DNA of 64,000 nt from Hibiscus mutabilis (GCA_019671005.1 JAGYYJ010000824.1:1-64000); one strand, 5' to 3'; shown: positions 10,506 to 22,767, numbered from the stretch's first letter. Program-made: numbers and translations. The notes: generated by a model not told the origin, from the letters alone.

Positions 10506-13399
10506 GTCATACAGTATTTCAGGCATTTATGCGTTAATAATTTTGATATGAATTTTTTACAATTTTATTAAAACAATGATAATAGAGAATTGCATGAAAA
10601 CGTAAACAAATGTTCCTTTTCTAGTTCAAATAATGTCGATAATCATATATTTTTAGAAACTGTTTGTTATTTATTACATATTACATATATTTAATACACT
10701 AATAGCGAATATTTATAATTCTAAAAGAAAATTAAGACCGAGTTATGAGGGTCTAAGTGGGGTTAAAAAAACGTTAAATATTATGTTGATTAAATTTTTA
10801 AATGGGGGTCTAAGTTTTGAATGATTGATCTAATTAGGATTTATTATGAAAACTCTTTCTAATATGATTTATTCAGTTTACAATGTTATGACTCGAATTA
10901 TTAATTTAAAAAAAAATTAAACACATTGTTTCATTAGATTAATTGGTAATATAAATAAACTAGTAGTATTTTATTAAAAAGAAACTGTGAGTAAATGTTG
11001 TGCAGAAAATCTCCAACCTTTCCTATTTCTTTATATTAAAGAACATTTAATATGTAAAATCAAGTAGAGATATCATTTTATGTACTCAATTTAACGACAA
11101 AAACACTTGTATGAGCATAATTGGTTTGAATATTTTTATGAGGAAAATTAAACGAAACAAACAAAATTGAAAATTCTAATAACATATCTAAATAATATGA
11201 TTAATCATATTGGTTAGGCAAGGGCCCATGTTAGGTTCAGGGAGCAATCAATGAAATTTCACATGGTTGACTTTTACCCACCATATTAAGTAAGGAAGAT
11301 TCAAGAATTAAAAAATAAGAATATATCGAGTTGTCAATCAAATATAGCTCCATTAATATTATTGTTAGAGGATACAAAATTAAGTATGTTTAAACGGTTA
11401 ATATCTCCTGATTTATAGATAAAGAGAAGTCCGAATAAAATAAACATTAGTATAATATTTTTTAAATATTATAATATTGAATGTTAAAAAATAATATAGA
11501 GTTTATTTAATACTATCTAGTCATCAACAAAATGGTTTTAATACTTTGATTCAAAATTCATTAAAAATGTGATCATGTATTATCTTATTTTTTAAATAGT
11601 TATTGGTATTCAATTTATTGGTTGATTAATTTGGATTAGGTATTTCAGAAGTCCATTATAGGGGCCATGGGCAGATGTAGCATGGTAAGTGGGGGTGCAA
11701 TTGACCCCACTTGATTTGTTGACCATGTGGTTTTTAATGTGGTAATATAGAATTTTTCATCGAAAATATTATATTTAACTCTACTTATTTTGTTAGGGTA
11801 TGGGGTCAACAATACTTATTGTAGTGGTATGAGAATCTTTCATGCCTCTTATTTTACTCCTAACCCCACTAGATGAAAATCATGGCTCCACCACTGATAG
11901 AGGCGATGCTCCCAACCTAATTGTTTAATTCACAACATAATGACTCAAACATCTGATATTACTTAAAGGATCTAGTGCATAATCTCATTATACCTATTTA
12001 TTTATTTTTCAATGAAAACTATGAAAAATGTCAAGTAGATAAGGGTGTACTTATTGCAAGTAATATTTTCAACCATTTTTATTTTAAATTTATTTATTTC
12101 AACAATACTATACTTTAAAATTTACATCTACCGAGCAATCTAATTATATCCAATATTTAATTTCAAGAGAGATACTAAATTTATTTATAATTTAAACTCA
12201 ACACTTAATTTTTTTCATTATTTAGTTTTAAACACTTAATTTTTATAATTCGATTTATCAAACAATACCTGAGAAAGGTTTTCTTAGGGATTTAAATTTG
12301 ATATTTTTTTCTATCTCAAAAAAAAATTTGATATTTTATTAAAGTTAATTGCATCAGATATTCTCAAACTATGATTTAAAATTTAAATCAATCCTTAAAC
12401 TTTAAAAGATTTTAATAGAGTTCTTAAACTATAAAAATTATGTTAATCAAGTCGTTCAGTCGTCTAGCCTTAAATCTCAATTTTGATATGATAAGAAGCA
12501 TATTTAAAATACATAAAGCAAATTTGACATTGTGGACCTAGTGCATGAACAACTCGGATATGATGCATTAAAAATTATATAGTCCTAATAAAATTTAATG
12601 ACATAATTTTCGTTTTACATTTCAAAACAAAAAAAAAAACTTTCCATGTAACAAGTGTATACGTGTTTAACATTTGATCCATATATTTTTTTTGCAATTT
12701 TTTTGGGGGTTGAACTTGAGTTATTAGTTTTGGGGGAGTCATCATGCAATTTCACCATTGTATTAGCTTTTATCTTTGCAATTTTTAGGACTAAATCTCA
12801 ATTCAATAATTTTACGGGGCAAAATGTAATTTTACCATATATCAACTTATAATTTCATAAATTTTAGAGGAAATAATTCATAAATTTAGCAATTTAGGGG
12901 CCATGGCCTTGTCACCCTTAGGTTTGCCTTTGCCCGTCACATTTAAGTTAACATTTAATGCTCAAGCAAATTGCTAAGCTGACTAAAGGACTTGATTCGG
13001 ACAATAATAATAGTTTGAGAACTTAATTAGAATATTTTAAAGTTTAAAGATCAAAATAGAACCTAATCATAGTTCGAGGATGTTTGATCCCATTAACTCT
13101 TTTATTTGTGGTCTATCTCGTTTGGTACTTGGGCCTAGGCTTTAAGTCAGATTTATAACCATAGCCAAATTTGGTCTTGCTTTATGAGTTTGGTGCTTAG
13201 ACTTTAGGTCGTTTTCAAGATTATATAATTTATACTATTTTTTTGTTTGTTTGGTGGATCATTAATTAACCTATCATTGTTGAAAAATAATAAGATTATC
13301 TTTATTATAAAGTGTAGTATATACCATTATAAAAGAGGTGATTATTTGATATATTGTTAGTAGAATTTTATTTTATAAGTGAGCTTTTAAAACCGTTCC
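10506..13399. other. AT-rich intergenic DNA, no gene seen
   Basis: No open frame with recognisable coding character. A GC-richer patch at about 11660-11900 ('aagtgggggtgcaattgacc' to 'catggctccaccactgat') and another at 12890-12945 look like fragments of dispersed elements. The open frame at 12655-12852 translates to low-complexity hydrophobic sequence and is not supported. Confidence 0.5.
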
Positions 13400-13605
13400 A
13401 TATTCTTTTTAAGGCCTTAAACCTTAACTCTTAAACTTTAAACTGTAAACCATAAAATTTATTCTCAAACTATAAAACCTAACCACAAACACTAAAACCT
13501 TAATATGAAACCATAAACCTTAATCTTTAAAGCCTAAAAATTAGGCGCTTGTGGAAAATAAGTTTTGCACTGCTAGTGCATAGAACATTTTCCCATCGAA
13601 GAGTA
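13400..13605 (+). repeat. Degenerate telomere-like element, second family member
   Basis: Imperfect 'ccttaaaccttaactctt' units are followed by 'gcactgctagtgcatagaac'. A similar edge with the same telomere-like filler occurs at about 23055-23275 ('atgcactaatagtgaacc'). No coding capacity. Confidence 0.5.
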
Positions 13606-13924
13606 TTGTTGTCTTTTCACACTTTTACAAGTATTTAAATAAAATTACAAAAAATTTATTATTTGAGATTCGAATGTATGATCAAAAGCCTTCATACACA
13701 AGCCTTTTACTAATCCAACTATAATCATTTGATAGTTTAATTTTCACAAATGAAATTATTTACATAGAATATTTTTTAATGTATATTGCTAAGTATCTAT
13801 TTTAATTTGATTTTAAAAAATACATTTTAAACTCAAATATAAAATTTAATAAACTTGAAATCTAACAAGTGGTCATAGTAAAAAAGAATGTGATGTTTAT
13901 TCTAAGAGATTCAGATTCAAATCG

Positions 13925-14020
13925 CTTGTCTGCGAAATGTATGTGCATTGTCAAATGGTTAAGAATATGTATGAACAGAGCTTGTAATCACTTTGAGACT
14001 ATTAAACAACCAACTTAAAC
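13925..14020 (-). repeat. Dispersed repeat, copy 3 of 3 (inverted)
   Basis: Read on the minus strand, this gives 'agtctcaaagtgattacaag', 'ttcttaaccatttgacaatg' and 'cacatacatttcgc'. This is the same order as the copies at 5706 and 7990. Confidence 0.55.
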
Positions 14021-16700
14021 GTATATGAACTCACAATATTTAAGAAGTGTCAATCAAATTAAGACTCTCGAGTAATACATTGCCAGCTTCTAAATATGTG
14101 TATGATTCCGAGTCTCGAATGTTGATGAAGGTAAATAACGCCTCTAGCAATTCTATTGGTAATTTGGGACCTCTTAGGACAATCTAGCAATATGATTTGC
14201 ATTTCATACATACATTAAATCAAATTCAAAAGAGTATTATCGACTAAATTCTACATCTCTATATGTAATTTCAGTCAAATTTACTCTTATTAAAACTATT
14301 GTCAATTAAACACTATTTTCTAATGACATGTAAAAATTATGGTAAATAAGTGTTGAGATAAGCTTTTCCATTAAAATAATTTGACAATGTTTTATAAAAG
14401 CAATTTAATTTATTAATAATAAAAGTTGAATGATGTAATTTGATTAAGTAAAAAGTTTATGATCTATATGAAATAGAAGATAAGTACAGTGATATAAATT
14501 GTAAATACTCAAAAGTTCTTGAACACTTTCTAAATAGAGTTAATTTTATCGTGTATTCTCAAACTATGACTCTTATTCGACATTATTCTTAAACTTTTGA
14601 CCTTTCTAGTTTCATCCCCAAACTATGACTCATTAAATTGGTTACCAACCTTTTGAATATTCCAATTTCATCTCCAAGCTATAACCACATTCTAAATTGG
14701 TCCTCAAACTTTGAACATTCTAATTTCATCCATAAATTATCAGTATTTGCTAATCACGTCCCTTGTTAATAAAACAATTATAAAATTAATTTTAATTATC
14801 ATATAAATACTAAATACTGACGTGAGTTATGTAATAATAAGATACGATAAATGATTATTAATGTTGAGTTTAAATAAAAAAATGTTTAACTTTGAAACGT
14901 AGATAAAATTATAAAAAAAATGATAGAACAAAAACTAAAAAAAATAAAGAACCTTTCAGTTTTAATCTAAATAATGATTTTGAAACACGTGATGCATTAA
15001 TTAACATTTATTTTTTATCAACAATTTTTTTGACAATTAATATTATGTTATTATATAATACACATCGAAAATTAAAAATTAAAAAAACACTTTAAATAAC
15101 GATTACTAATTTAAAAACGTATGATGCAATTGATCTTTTTAAATATACAAAAAAAGCTTTTTTGACTTTTTTTTTCGTCGAAGCAGAAGGTAAAATATAT
15201 TTTCCCTTTTTCCTTTAAGGAAATGATTCGATGACTCTCCAAAATTACTTAATTAATCATGTCATGAAATAATAATTAGATTTTCTAGAAAAAGACGGAA
15301 CTTTAATTAGTCAAAAATTAAAAATTATCTATATTAAACAATTTAGATTTATAGAAAAAAGGGAAATAGATTATTTAGTCAATAGTAAAAAAATCTTTAT
15401 CTTATATATACATTGTATGCGGGCACTACTTAAGGACCGATAATTTTTATTGCTTTATTTGTTAGGATAAATTATATTATATACCACTTTAAAATGTTTC
15501 AAATTTATTTTTAAACTTTAAATGTAGTATTAATCAGTTAATAAATTCATTAATAAATCGTTAAGTGTCACATCATTGTTGACGTGCGTATTATAAATTT
15601 TATGTTTTGTTGTTGTTTTAGAATTGTGGGAAACTTTTATTGTGACATTAAAATTCCTTTTTAGTACTTATTTATGATATAAACTTTTAAAAAATACGTA
15701 AATTTAAGGATATGAGTTAGAGTATCGATTCAACTATTTTTTAGTATTTTAAACATTTAATATGAAGTAATTTATTAAGTGATTATAGTGGTAAACGATG
15801 ATTTTGTTATTTTTAAGTAAACTAGATTTGGTAGTGTAGTCTGCAAGTATGAATGAATTTTAAATTTAAATATTAATACAGAATGATTTAAGATAAAAAT
15901 GGATTAAATTTTAAATAAATTTACGAATTCAAGTAATTAAAAATTACAGAAATCAAATATACTGTCATTTTTGGACCTGAAAAGGTGTTGGGCTATATTA
16001 TACGGTCCAGTTGACCCGATGGACAGTGATAGAGCCGAATGGTTCTGGAGAGGGGGCTGCCCTTAACTCTTTGATCTAATTACAATTTAGATCCTTACAA
16101 ATTTAAATATACGTTAAATTAGTTATTGTCTTTTTTTATATTTAAATATACAATAAGTTCCTTTCTTTTAGAAGTCATACAAATTGATCAATGGATGCTG
16201 TTCAAAAGTGGAGTTGTTGGCTCTTTATGTACAGCTAGCCATGAAACTATTTGTGTCTTGAGTTTGACCCTGGCTAGGGTGGCTAATTGCATTGCCCATA
16301 TGCTTTTAACCCTGTTTTCTTGTCTAAACATTCCACCGTCTCCGGGTTTAATTATTTTGGAGACAAATGAGATCCGACCTCAAACTAAAAATCAAAAGTT
16401 TTTCAATTAATACATTCTTAGTTCTTAAACCCCTAACCCTAAAACCTATTGAATCAGTTGTACATTGTGTAGAGATGATGAACGTGAGCATGACGTTTAG
16501 TTCTTTTATCATATATGATATGTATATACAAAATTATGGTTAATGGCTGCCATCACCAACACACTACCACAGTTGAAATTTGCATAATTCTGAATGTCAA
16601 AGGCCAAATCTTTTACGTTATTGGTCTAAATCTAATCCATCATCCACCTGTTGAAATCGTCTAGGTCAAGTTATACGGTCTTGACTTTGCTTTTCATACA
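14021..16700. other. AT-rich intergenic DNA, no gene seen
   Basis: Long AT-rich stretch. At 14515-14760 a diverged series of 'aaactatgactc' and 'aactttgaac' units resembles the arm sequences of small inverted-repeat elements, but I could not define ends. A motif at 16065-16120 ('tttgatctaattacaatt') has a relative near 29400-29450. The open frame at 16126-16410 has no recognised domain. Confidence 0.45.
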
Positions 16701-16717
16701 TATGGCATATGATCTAC

Positions 16718-16764
16718 CATGCATGCATTAGTGGCTGACCGGCTGAACCTAAAATCCTATAAAT
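16718..16764 (+). promoter_or_regulatory. RY motif and TATA box upstream of the oxidase pseudogene
   Basis: CATGCATGCA (16718-16727) is an RY element, a site bound by B3-type factors in seed-expressed promoters. TATAAAT (16758-16764) lies 54 bp before the ATG at 16818, leaving room for a short leader. The core promoter therefore looks intact although the coding region is broken. Confidence 0.55.
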
Positions 16765-16817
16765 TCCTTGAAAATCTTGTCACCTAAACATACTCAAATT
16801 CAAGAAATTAACTAAAC

Positions 16818-18385
16818 ATGGGGATTTCAAGGCCTAATGTTGTTGTTTCACTGCTTTCTGCTCTTTTACTTCTTTCTTCATGGCAACTGCAGCCATGGAA
16901 GAAACCTTTGTTGAATGTCTTCTAGACAATTCTCATCCTCACATCCCATATCTGATGCCATCTTCACTCCTCAGAACCCTTCCTATTCCTCGGTTCTGCA
17001 ATCGTCGATTCAAAATCTTCGATTCAACGAGACATTCACCCCGAAACCGTTCCTTATTGTCGCATATCCAAGCTGCCATTGTTTGTGCCAAAAGGGACAA
17101 CATTCAGATGAAGATACGAAGTGGCGGCCATGACTACGAGGGCTTATCGTATCGCCGTTCCTTTCTTCGTCCTCGACATGTTCAATCTTCAAGACATTGA
17201 TGTCGATATATCGACCGAGACGGCCTGGGTTCAGAGTGGTGCAACACTTGGTGAGCTTTACTATAGGATCTCTGAGAAGAGCAAAGTGCATGGATTCCCT
17301 GGTGGTGTTTGTCCCACAGTGGGTGTAGGTGGTCACTTTGGTGGTGGTGGCTATGGTAATATGATGAGGAAATTCGGTCTTACCGTCGATAACATCGTTG
17401 ATGCTTACTTCATCAACGTTAACGGCAGACTCCTCGATCGAAAATCGATGGGTGAAGATATTTTTGGGCCAAAAGAGGTGGTGGAGCAGCAAGCTTTGGT
17501 GTTGTTCTTGTATACAAAATCAACTTGGTTCACGTACCGGAAACAGTCACAGTCTTTCGTGTCGAAAAAACTCTCGAAGACAATGCAATGGACATCGTCG
17601 ATCAGTGGCAACATGTTGCATCCAAGCTCCCTAACGACCTCTTCATCCGGCTCGTCATCGATGTCGTAAATAGTAGCACACAAGCCGATAGAAAGACTGT
17701 AAGAGTCACATTCCTTTCGTTGTTCCTCGGAGACTCCAAGAGACTCGTTTCCATCGTGACCGAAAACATCCCCACACTCAATCTATCCCAATCGGATTGC
17801 ATCGAAATAACCTGGATCCGATCCGTTCTTTTCTGGACCAACATCGCGATCGATTCACAAACCGACGTCTTATTGAATCGAACCCCTTCACTCGTTTATC
17901 TCAAGCGAAAATCCGATTACGTGAAAGAACCGATCCCTCGAGCCGGCTTGGAGTTGATATGGCAAAGAATGATTGAACTACAAGTGACTCAATTGGTATT
18001 CAATCTATATGGAGGGAAAATGGCTGAAATTGCATCCACAGCAACATCATTCCCTCATAGAGCTGGACACTTGTGGAAGATCCAATATGTCACAAATTGG
18101 ATCCAAGGTGGGGTTGAGGCAGCAAATCATTACCTAGGGTTGACTAGGAAGCTATATGGGTTCATGTTCCCTTTTGTGTCGAAGAAGCCTAGGGAGGCAT
18201 TTCTAAACTATAGGGACATTGATTTGGGGGTGAATCACAATGGGAGACTAAGCTATGTTGAAGGGAGGGTTTATGGGAAAAAGTATTTTAAGGGCAATTT
18301 CAATAGGTTGGTCCATGTTAAGACTAGGGTTGATCCAACTAACTTCTTTAGGAATGAACAAAGTATCCCAACTCGTCCCCACTAA
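16818..18385 (+). pseudogene. Berberine-bridge-enzyme-like FAD oxidase, frameshifted full-length copy
   Basis: A single-exon copy the length of the intact paralogue at 57791-59380, but its reading frame shifts about five times: near 16880, 16930, 17065, 17150 and 17465. The signal peptide starts at 16818 and the opening frame stops at 16924-16926. Recognisable pieces are the N-terminal FAD domain, RSGGHDYEG (about 17115-17141, the His that would bind FAD), GVCPTVGVGGH (about 17307-17339, the Cys that would bind FAD) and the FWAKRGGGAASFG region. The C-terminal half, including NYRDID and the FFRNEQSIP end, stays open from about 17470 to 18385. Most damage is in the first 650 bp. Its age could be judged from substitution patterns. 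Sequencing error could mimic some shifts, but five are hard to explain that way. Confidence 0.88.
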
Positions 18386-18974
18386 GGGATTGATGCATGA
18401 TATATAATTCATTAACGTAGATTCATTTTAATTATGGATTGGATTTTTGCGTATTTTGTAAAATTTGAATTCCGTTTTAAAATCTAAACTTATTTATTGT
18501 TTGCATTAAATCTGAGTGTTATTATATGACTTCACATTTGAATTCATTAAGTTATCCTCTGAATATCCGAATCCACTAAAAGTTGGCCAAAATTTTGTAC
18601 TTAGAAAGTCCAAAAAAAAATGAAGTTTTAAAATGAAAAGTGAAAAATGAATTTCGAATAATATTTGATTCAAATACCATCCGTTTTCATCCATGTTAAA
18701 TCGTATAATGAAAATAATAGATTAAACATTTGTAATGAGTTTTATTTGATGTTAGCTTGGAGGGAGGTGATTTATGGAAACAAGAAAGAAATATTTTGTT
18801 TTGTTAAATACTTCATCAAATTTGTGGCGTATTGTACGTCAATTGAGTAGGAAAACGTTGCTTTATATGTTGCAATGGAGAATTTTTATTTTATTTTTAT
18901 ATGTTCGTCATTGGTAAATTAAGTTTTAAAATTGTACAGGTGGGATTAGGAGCACAAAACATACGTATTATAAA
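18386..18974. other. Intergenic DNA after the oxidase pseudogene
   Basis: AT-rich, with no gene seen. The short open frames at 18506-18694 (-) and 18665-18850 (+) have no recognisable domain. Confidence 0.45.
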
Positions 18975-19200
18975 ATATAAAAAAAAATCTTTGATACACA
19001 GGCCGTGTAATGCTTTTTAATTTTAGGGTTAGTATTTTAGTTTAGGGTTTTAAGTTTAAAGGTTTAGGTTGTATGGTTTAGAATTTAAGGTTAGTGTTTA
19101 GAATTTAGTGTATAGGGTTTAAGGTTTAGTTTTTAGGGTTAGGATTAGAAATTTAGGATTTAAATTTAGGATTTAAAGAAGTGTTAGTATCTTCTATCAA
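18975..19200 (-). repeat. Degenerate telomere-like element, inverted relative of 8405-8650
   Basis: Read on the minus strand, this gives the same series of imperfect CCCTAAA units and the same 'gtgtatcaaag' edge as 8405-8650. The two copies share non-telomeric stretches such as 'accctatacactaaattcta' and 'acaacctaaacc', so they are copies of one element. Confidence 0.6.
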
Positions 19201-19420
19201 AAACTTTAAAAATACAATTTGTGATTCATCCCTTCTGGATTAGAAGTAATGTCGTTGGTGAGCTACCTTCTACCCTTGTTTTTTCTCTTCGAAAGTCTAG
19301 TTTTGTTTCTCTTTTCCGTCAAGATTATCAGACTCAAGATTCAAATCCTAAATTTAGTAGAAATAATTTTGAGGGTTGACACATATATTATACGTGGATC
19401 TAAAAATTTTAGAATGTGCA

Positions 19421-19517
19421 CAATCAATAAAAAATATAACTAACAAAAGAAATTTCAGATTTCATGGTGCATATAATCAATAAAATATATAACTAATCGA
19501 AGAAATTTCAGATTTTA
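19421..19517 (+). repeat. Short tandem duplication, about 50-bp unit
   Basis: 'caatcaataaaaaatataac' to 'gaaatttcagatttcatgg' is followed directly by a second version, 'taatcaataaaatatataac' to 'gaaatttcagattttagg'. No function is evident. Confidence 0.55.
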
Positions 19518-19798
19518 GGATGGACACTTGCCCACCATTCACTATACATGGATCTGCATTTTTAAAAAGAGATATGAGAAGAAATCAAAAGAACAAAAAT
19601 TGTTCGGTGTCCACCCTTCAGTATATATGGATACGACACTAACCCTAATAAATTTTTTAGGAAAAGATATAAAAAGAAGTCAAGAGAACAAAGATCACTC
19701 GATCAATGATTCTCTATCTAATCAACCATCTCATTTTTACCACAAGAATCATTGACCCAATGCGATCAAAATATTTCAAAGAGATATTTTTGAAATAC

Positions 19799-20320
19799 CT
19801 CCAAAACACCACTCTCGAAAAAACGAGGACTTTCCTCGGTTAGAATCGGACTATGAACCCACTCTTGATAACTTTCTCCAAGGTGACCAACCTGCCATTA
19901 TATATCCTTAAAACACTCCAAAACTCCATAGTATCCATAACCAAGATGTAAAGATCATGTTAGCTCAAAACACTCGAATCTTTCCCAGCACTGTATTTTC
20001 TATTCACAAAACCCGAACTCGAAATCTGTAAAAGTACCTGAAACACAAGGGGTTTATTCAAATCAACGGTGAATCCTTTTCCAGCCACTTCTGCAGCTCC
20101 AACAAACATAAAACATACAGATTTTAGTGAAGGATTACAGCATAGAAAACAACGAGACCCAAATAAGCAAATCAATCAAAAGAGATGTACTCTTAGGAGT
20201 GAGATTGGAGTGATGAAAAGAGAGGAGAAACTTAGGGGGTATTCTTTATAAGAAACGTTGGTAGTGAATTCCAATAAGGATGTGAATTTCCTAGAAAATA
20301 CATTTACAAGAATTAAAGTC
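19799..20320 (-). pseudogene. FAH-like: Truncated duplicate of the fatty acid 2-hydroxylase gene (exons 1-2 and promoter)
   Basis: Exon 1 (20088-20038) and exon 2 (19891-19799) have the same lengths, 51 and 93 nt, as in the intact gene at 22768-27950. Their splice sites are usable and the reading frame is open. The start codon of the intact gene is GTG here (20088-20086). An upstream in-frame ATG in the leader could add eight residues, but only if the leader is unspliced. Exon 2 ends ESGVLE where the intact gene reads ESDFME, and no later exon was found to its left, so the whole catalytic histidine region is missing. Homology extends upstream through a TATAAA (complement of 20245-20250) to about 20320. 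Intron 1 is only 146 bp. Confidence 0.85.
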
Positions 20321-20559
20321 TGTGTTTTTAAATTTTATTGGTTAACTCATATTGATGCACCGGTCAAAGTGTCTCTTTCTCTCTTGACTTTGACTTCAAT
20401 TTTTTTTTGTTTGAAGTCATCGGAGTCGAATATAAGATCTTACTTTCTTAATCGATATCGAGCTGCGAATAACACAAAGAACAATAGTTAAATGCCATTG
20501 TTAGTATCCTAAATACTCGAATTGCAAAACCCTATTCTTGTTTTCCCTTCCCCAAATTC

Positions 20560-21836
20560 GTAACTTTTTGATGAAAGAAATCGACGTCAATTTTATATCT
20601 TTGAAGCTTGGTTCGATGTTGTTGAGTTATGCCAAGGCGAGAAAGGGCCAGAAACAAAGATGGTTCATGTATTTAGACATCAACGTTGTGGGTTAAAAGA
20701 GAAGTGCTCTTGTGGACACATGAGCATCTCACTTGTTTGTGTCGAAAAAAGCTGTCGACAAGCTTGGTTTGAATGTTGAAGAGTCCACCGGGATAATCAA
20801 GACTGTCAATTCCAAAAGTTTTCCAACAGTTGGAGTGACACGAGGCGTGGAGTTGCAAGTTGGAGAATGGAAAGGCAAGGAAACCTTTGAGGTAATTCAC
20901 TTGGATAGCTATGATTTTGTCATCAGTTTAAATTTCCTTGACCAGATTAATGCACTCCTTGTCCCTTTTGTCGATTATGTTTACATTTTGGATCCTCGCA
21001 AACAATGCATCGTCCCGGTTCATCGAGTCGCAAGGGTTGAGATCAGGATGCTGAATGTCGTTGAGATAACCAAGAATGCTGACTTGGTAGCTGCCACTAA
21101 AGAGACGACCTTGGAAGGGCTAGTGGAGCCGAAACCTTCCAAAGATATAGGATTCGTTGAGTTTCCACCAATGAGTAAGGTGGATAGTGGACAAAGAAGC
21201 GCCAGTGCGAGACAAGTTGATGGACTTCAAGATTGAAGAAGTTCCGATGAGCGATGAGTTGCCAATGGGCAATGGGGCATCAAACTTCATGATGAATAAA
21301 GTGTTGATGCGAGTTAGAATGAATACCAACTGGAGTAGTCCAAATGAGGTATATCTCGAACACATATATGGTGTTTTACAGTTTGATGTGCCTAGTTTGC
21401 TGAGTGTAGGAAGCAAAAAATCTAACCCATCAGATGGTGGAGTTGCAAAACTTGGCGAGGACACAAACAACCTTTCAGAGTTTTGAGAGTATGTTCAATG
21501 TTCAATGTGATAGCGTCAAAATGTTTGCACAAGGGTCGATGGATCTGAGTTGGGGCAAGTAGCAACTAGTAAAAAGGAGTTCCTATGATTGACATGTATG
21601 TGGTGGGGCGACGAATGATGTTACATGGCGGAGAGTACCGAAGCGAGCAATCCTTATGGGGTCAACTAAGTCAGAGTCGAGTGCTTTTTATGGGGAGAAT
21701 GATCCTTGTAAGGGGACAACCAAGCTTGATTCTGAGCTGGGAGCAAGCCAAGGTGCGGAAGTGAATCTAGGATCACCGAGTCCAACTTCATTCCGAAGGT
21801 GCGATGAGGGCGTCGCTAAGTTTGGTGGGGGAGAAT
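20560..21836 (+). mobile_element. Ty3/gypsy retrotransposon remnant: gag tail and aspartic protease
   Basis: From about 20667 a protease-like sequence can be read. The active-site DTG of the retropepsin is spoiled: GTG GAC ACA is followed by TGA at about 20719-20721, and another stop lies just upstream. The following frame (about 20722-21233) keeps the family pattern: ASH then LFVSKKAVDKLGLNVEES, then LNFLDQINALLVPFVD. No reverse transcriptase or integrase was found between the protease and the LTR at 21837, so most of pol is missing. The last coding-like stretch (21656-21861) ends in a purine-rich tract, GGTGGGGGAGAA, immediately before the LTR. Confidence 0.75.
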
Positions 21837-22510
21837 GTCACGGGCCGTCAGATCGAGCCTAAGTTACATGCACAATTAACTACCCAAGGGGTTCTGATAG
21901 AGATTTTGGGCTTGAAGAGACCACTAGACTTGACCCGATTCATGGAGGATTATAGAAAATGACTTAGTCAAACATTATCTATTTAAATTATTATTTTAAA
22001 TATTTTATTTAGATAATGTTGAGATAATTTAGAGATTTTGTATAAATATAATCAATCTCAGCCGTCGATGTAAATTATTTAGGACTGTTAGATGTAAGGG
22101 TCGATGTAAATTATTTAGGACCGTCAGATGTAAGGGGACTCAAATATAAATAGAGACCCTCCCATCTCATTTTGTATTATTCATCTTCCGAGTAATCAAG
22201 GCATTTACTCTGAATCCTCTGTGTTGTTCTTGAGTTTTCTTCTTTTGATTTGCAAGGTCATTCTTTATAGTTAGCTTCCGCTTATAACGATTTTGCGTTC
22301 TTAGTGCATTGGAAGAGTTTGATCTTCCAGAGTGAGAATTCAGGCTTACTTAGTCGTTTGTCTAAGGAACATTGACTAAAGTTGTACGATTTGCTATGTC
22401 GAAACTCTGGACCCGTGATAATATGTACAACTTCTCTACTGTCGGTCTCGACTGAAACACATTTTAAGCCCAACTTTAATGCGCAGCATGGTCCTTTGAA
22501 CACACCTCAC
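21837..22510 (+). repeat. 3' LTR of the gypsy remnant
   Basis: It starts TGTCACGGGCC straight after the polypurine tract at about 21825-21836. A TATAAATA box is at 22145-22152. The right end is not certain: a CA-type end could lie anywhere from about 22430 to 22520. No matching 5' LTR was found in the window. Confidence 0.65.
22064..22135 (+). repeat. Tandem duplication of 36 bp inside the LTR
   Basis: Copies at 22064-22099 and 22100-22135 each start gtcgatgtaaattatttagg and end gatgtaagg. They differ at two positions (ctgtta against ccgtca). The duplication lies just before the TATA box of the LTR. Confidence 0.8.
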
Positions 22511-22545
22511 CGTTTGTATTAAGGCATCTTGGAGAAAGATTTAGA

Positions 22546-22646
22546 TGTAATTTTCCATTGTAAACGAAGTATACAACCGACGACCAGGATTGTATTTATT
22601 CCGACCGTTTGTAATTTTCCATTGTAAACGAATTATACAACCGACG
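22546..22646 (+). repeat. Two 37-bp repeats, 64 bp apart
   Basis: 22546-22582 and 22610-22646 both read tgtaattttccattgtaaac followed by gaa(g/t)tatacaaccgacg. They lie between the gypsy LTR and the hydroxylase stop codon, so they may fall in the 3' flank of that gene. Confidence 0.75.
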
Positions 22647-22767
22647 TATATGTCAAGTCCATCCCACATCCTCAACAACCAAATACAAACATAGGGTTAT
22701 TTACTATCAATGCCATCGACAAAAGACAACATAGGCTGCTGTATGGTAGGCCAAGTGCTTGTGTTAT

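Noticed and set aside
16126..16410. Open frame of 94 codons before the oxidase pseudogene
   Set aside because: No recognisable domain or conserved pattern; no splice or promoter context. Probably chance.
17010..17492. Open frame of 160 codons on the minus strand
   Set aside because: It is the antisense shadow of the oxidase pseudogene; all recognisable motifs are on the plus strand.
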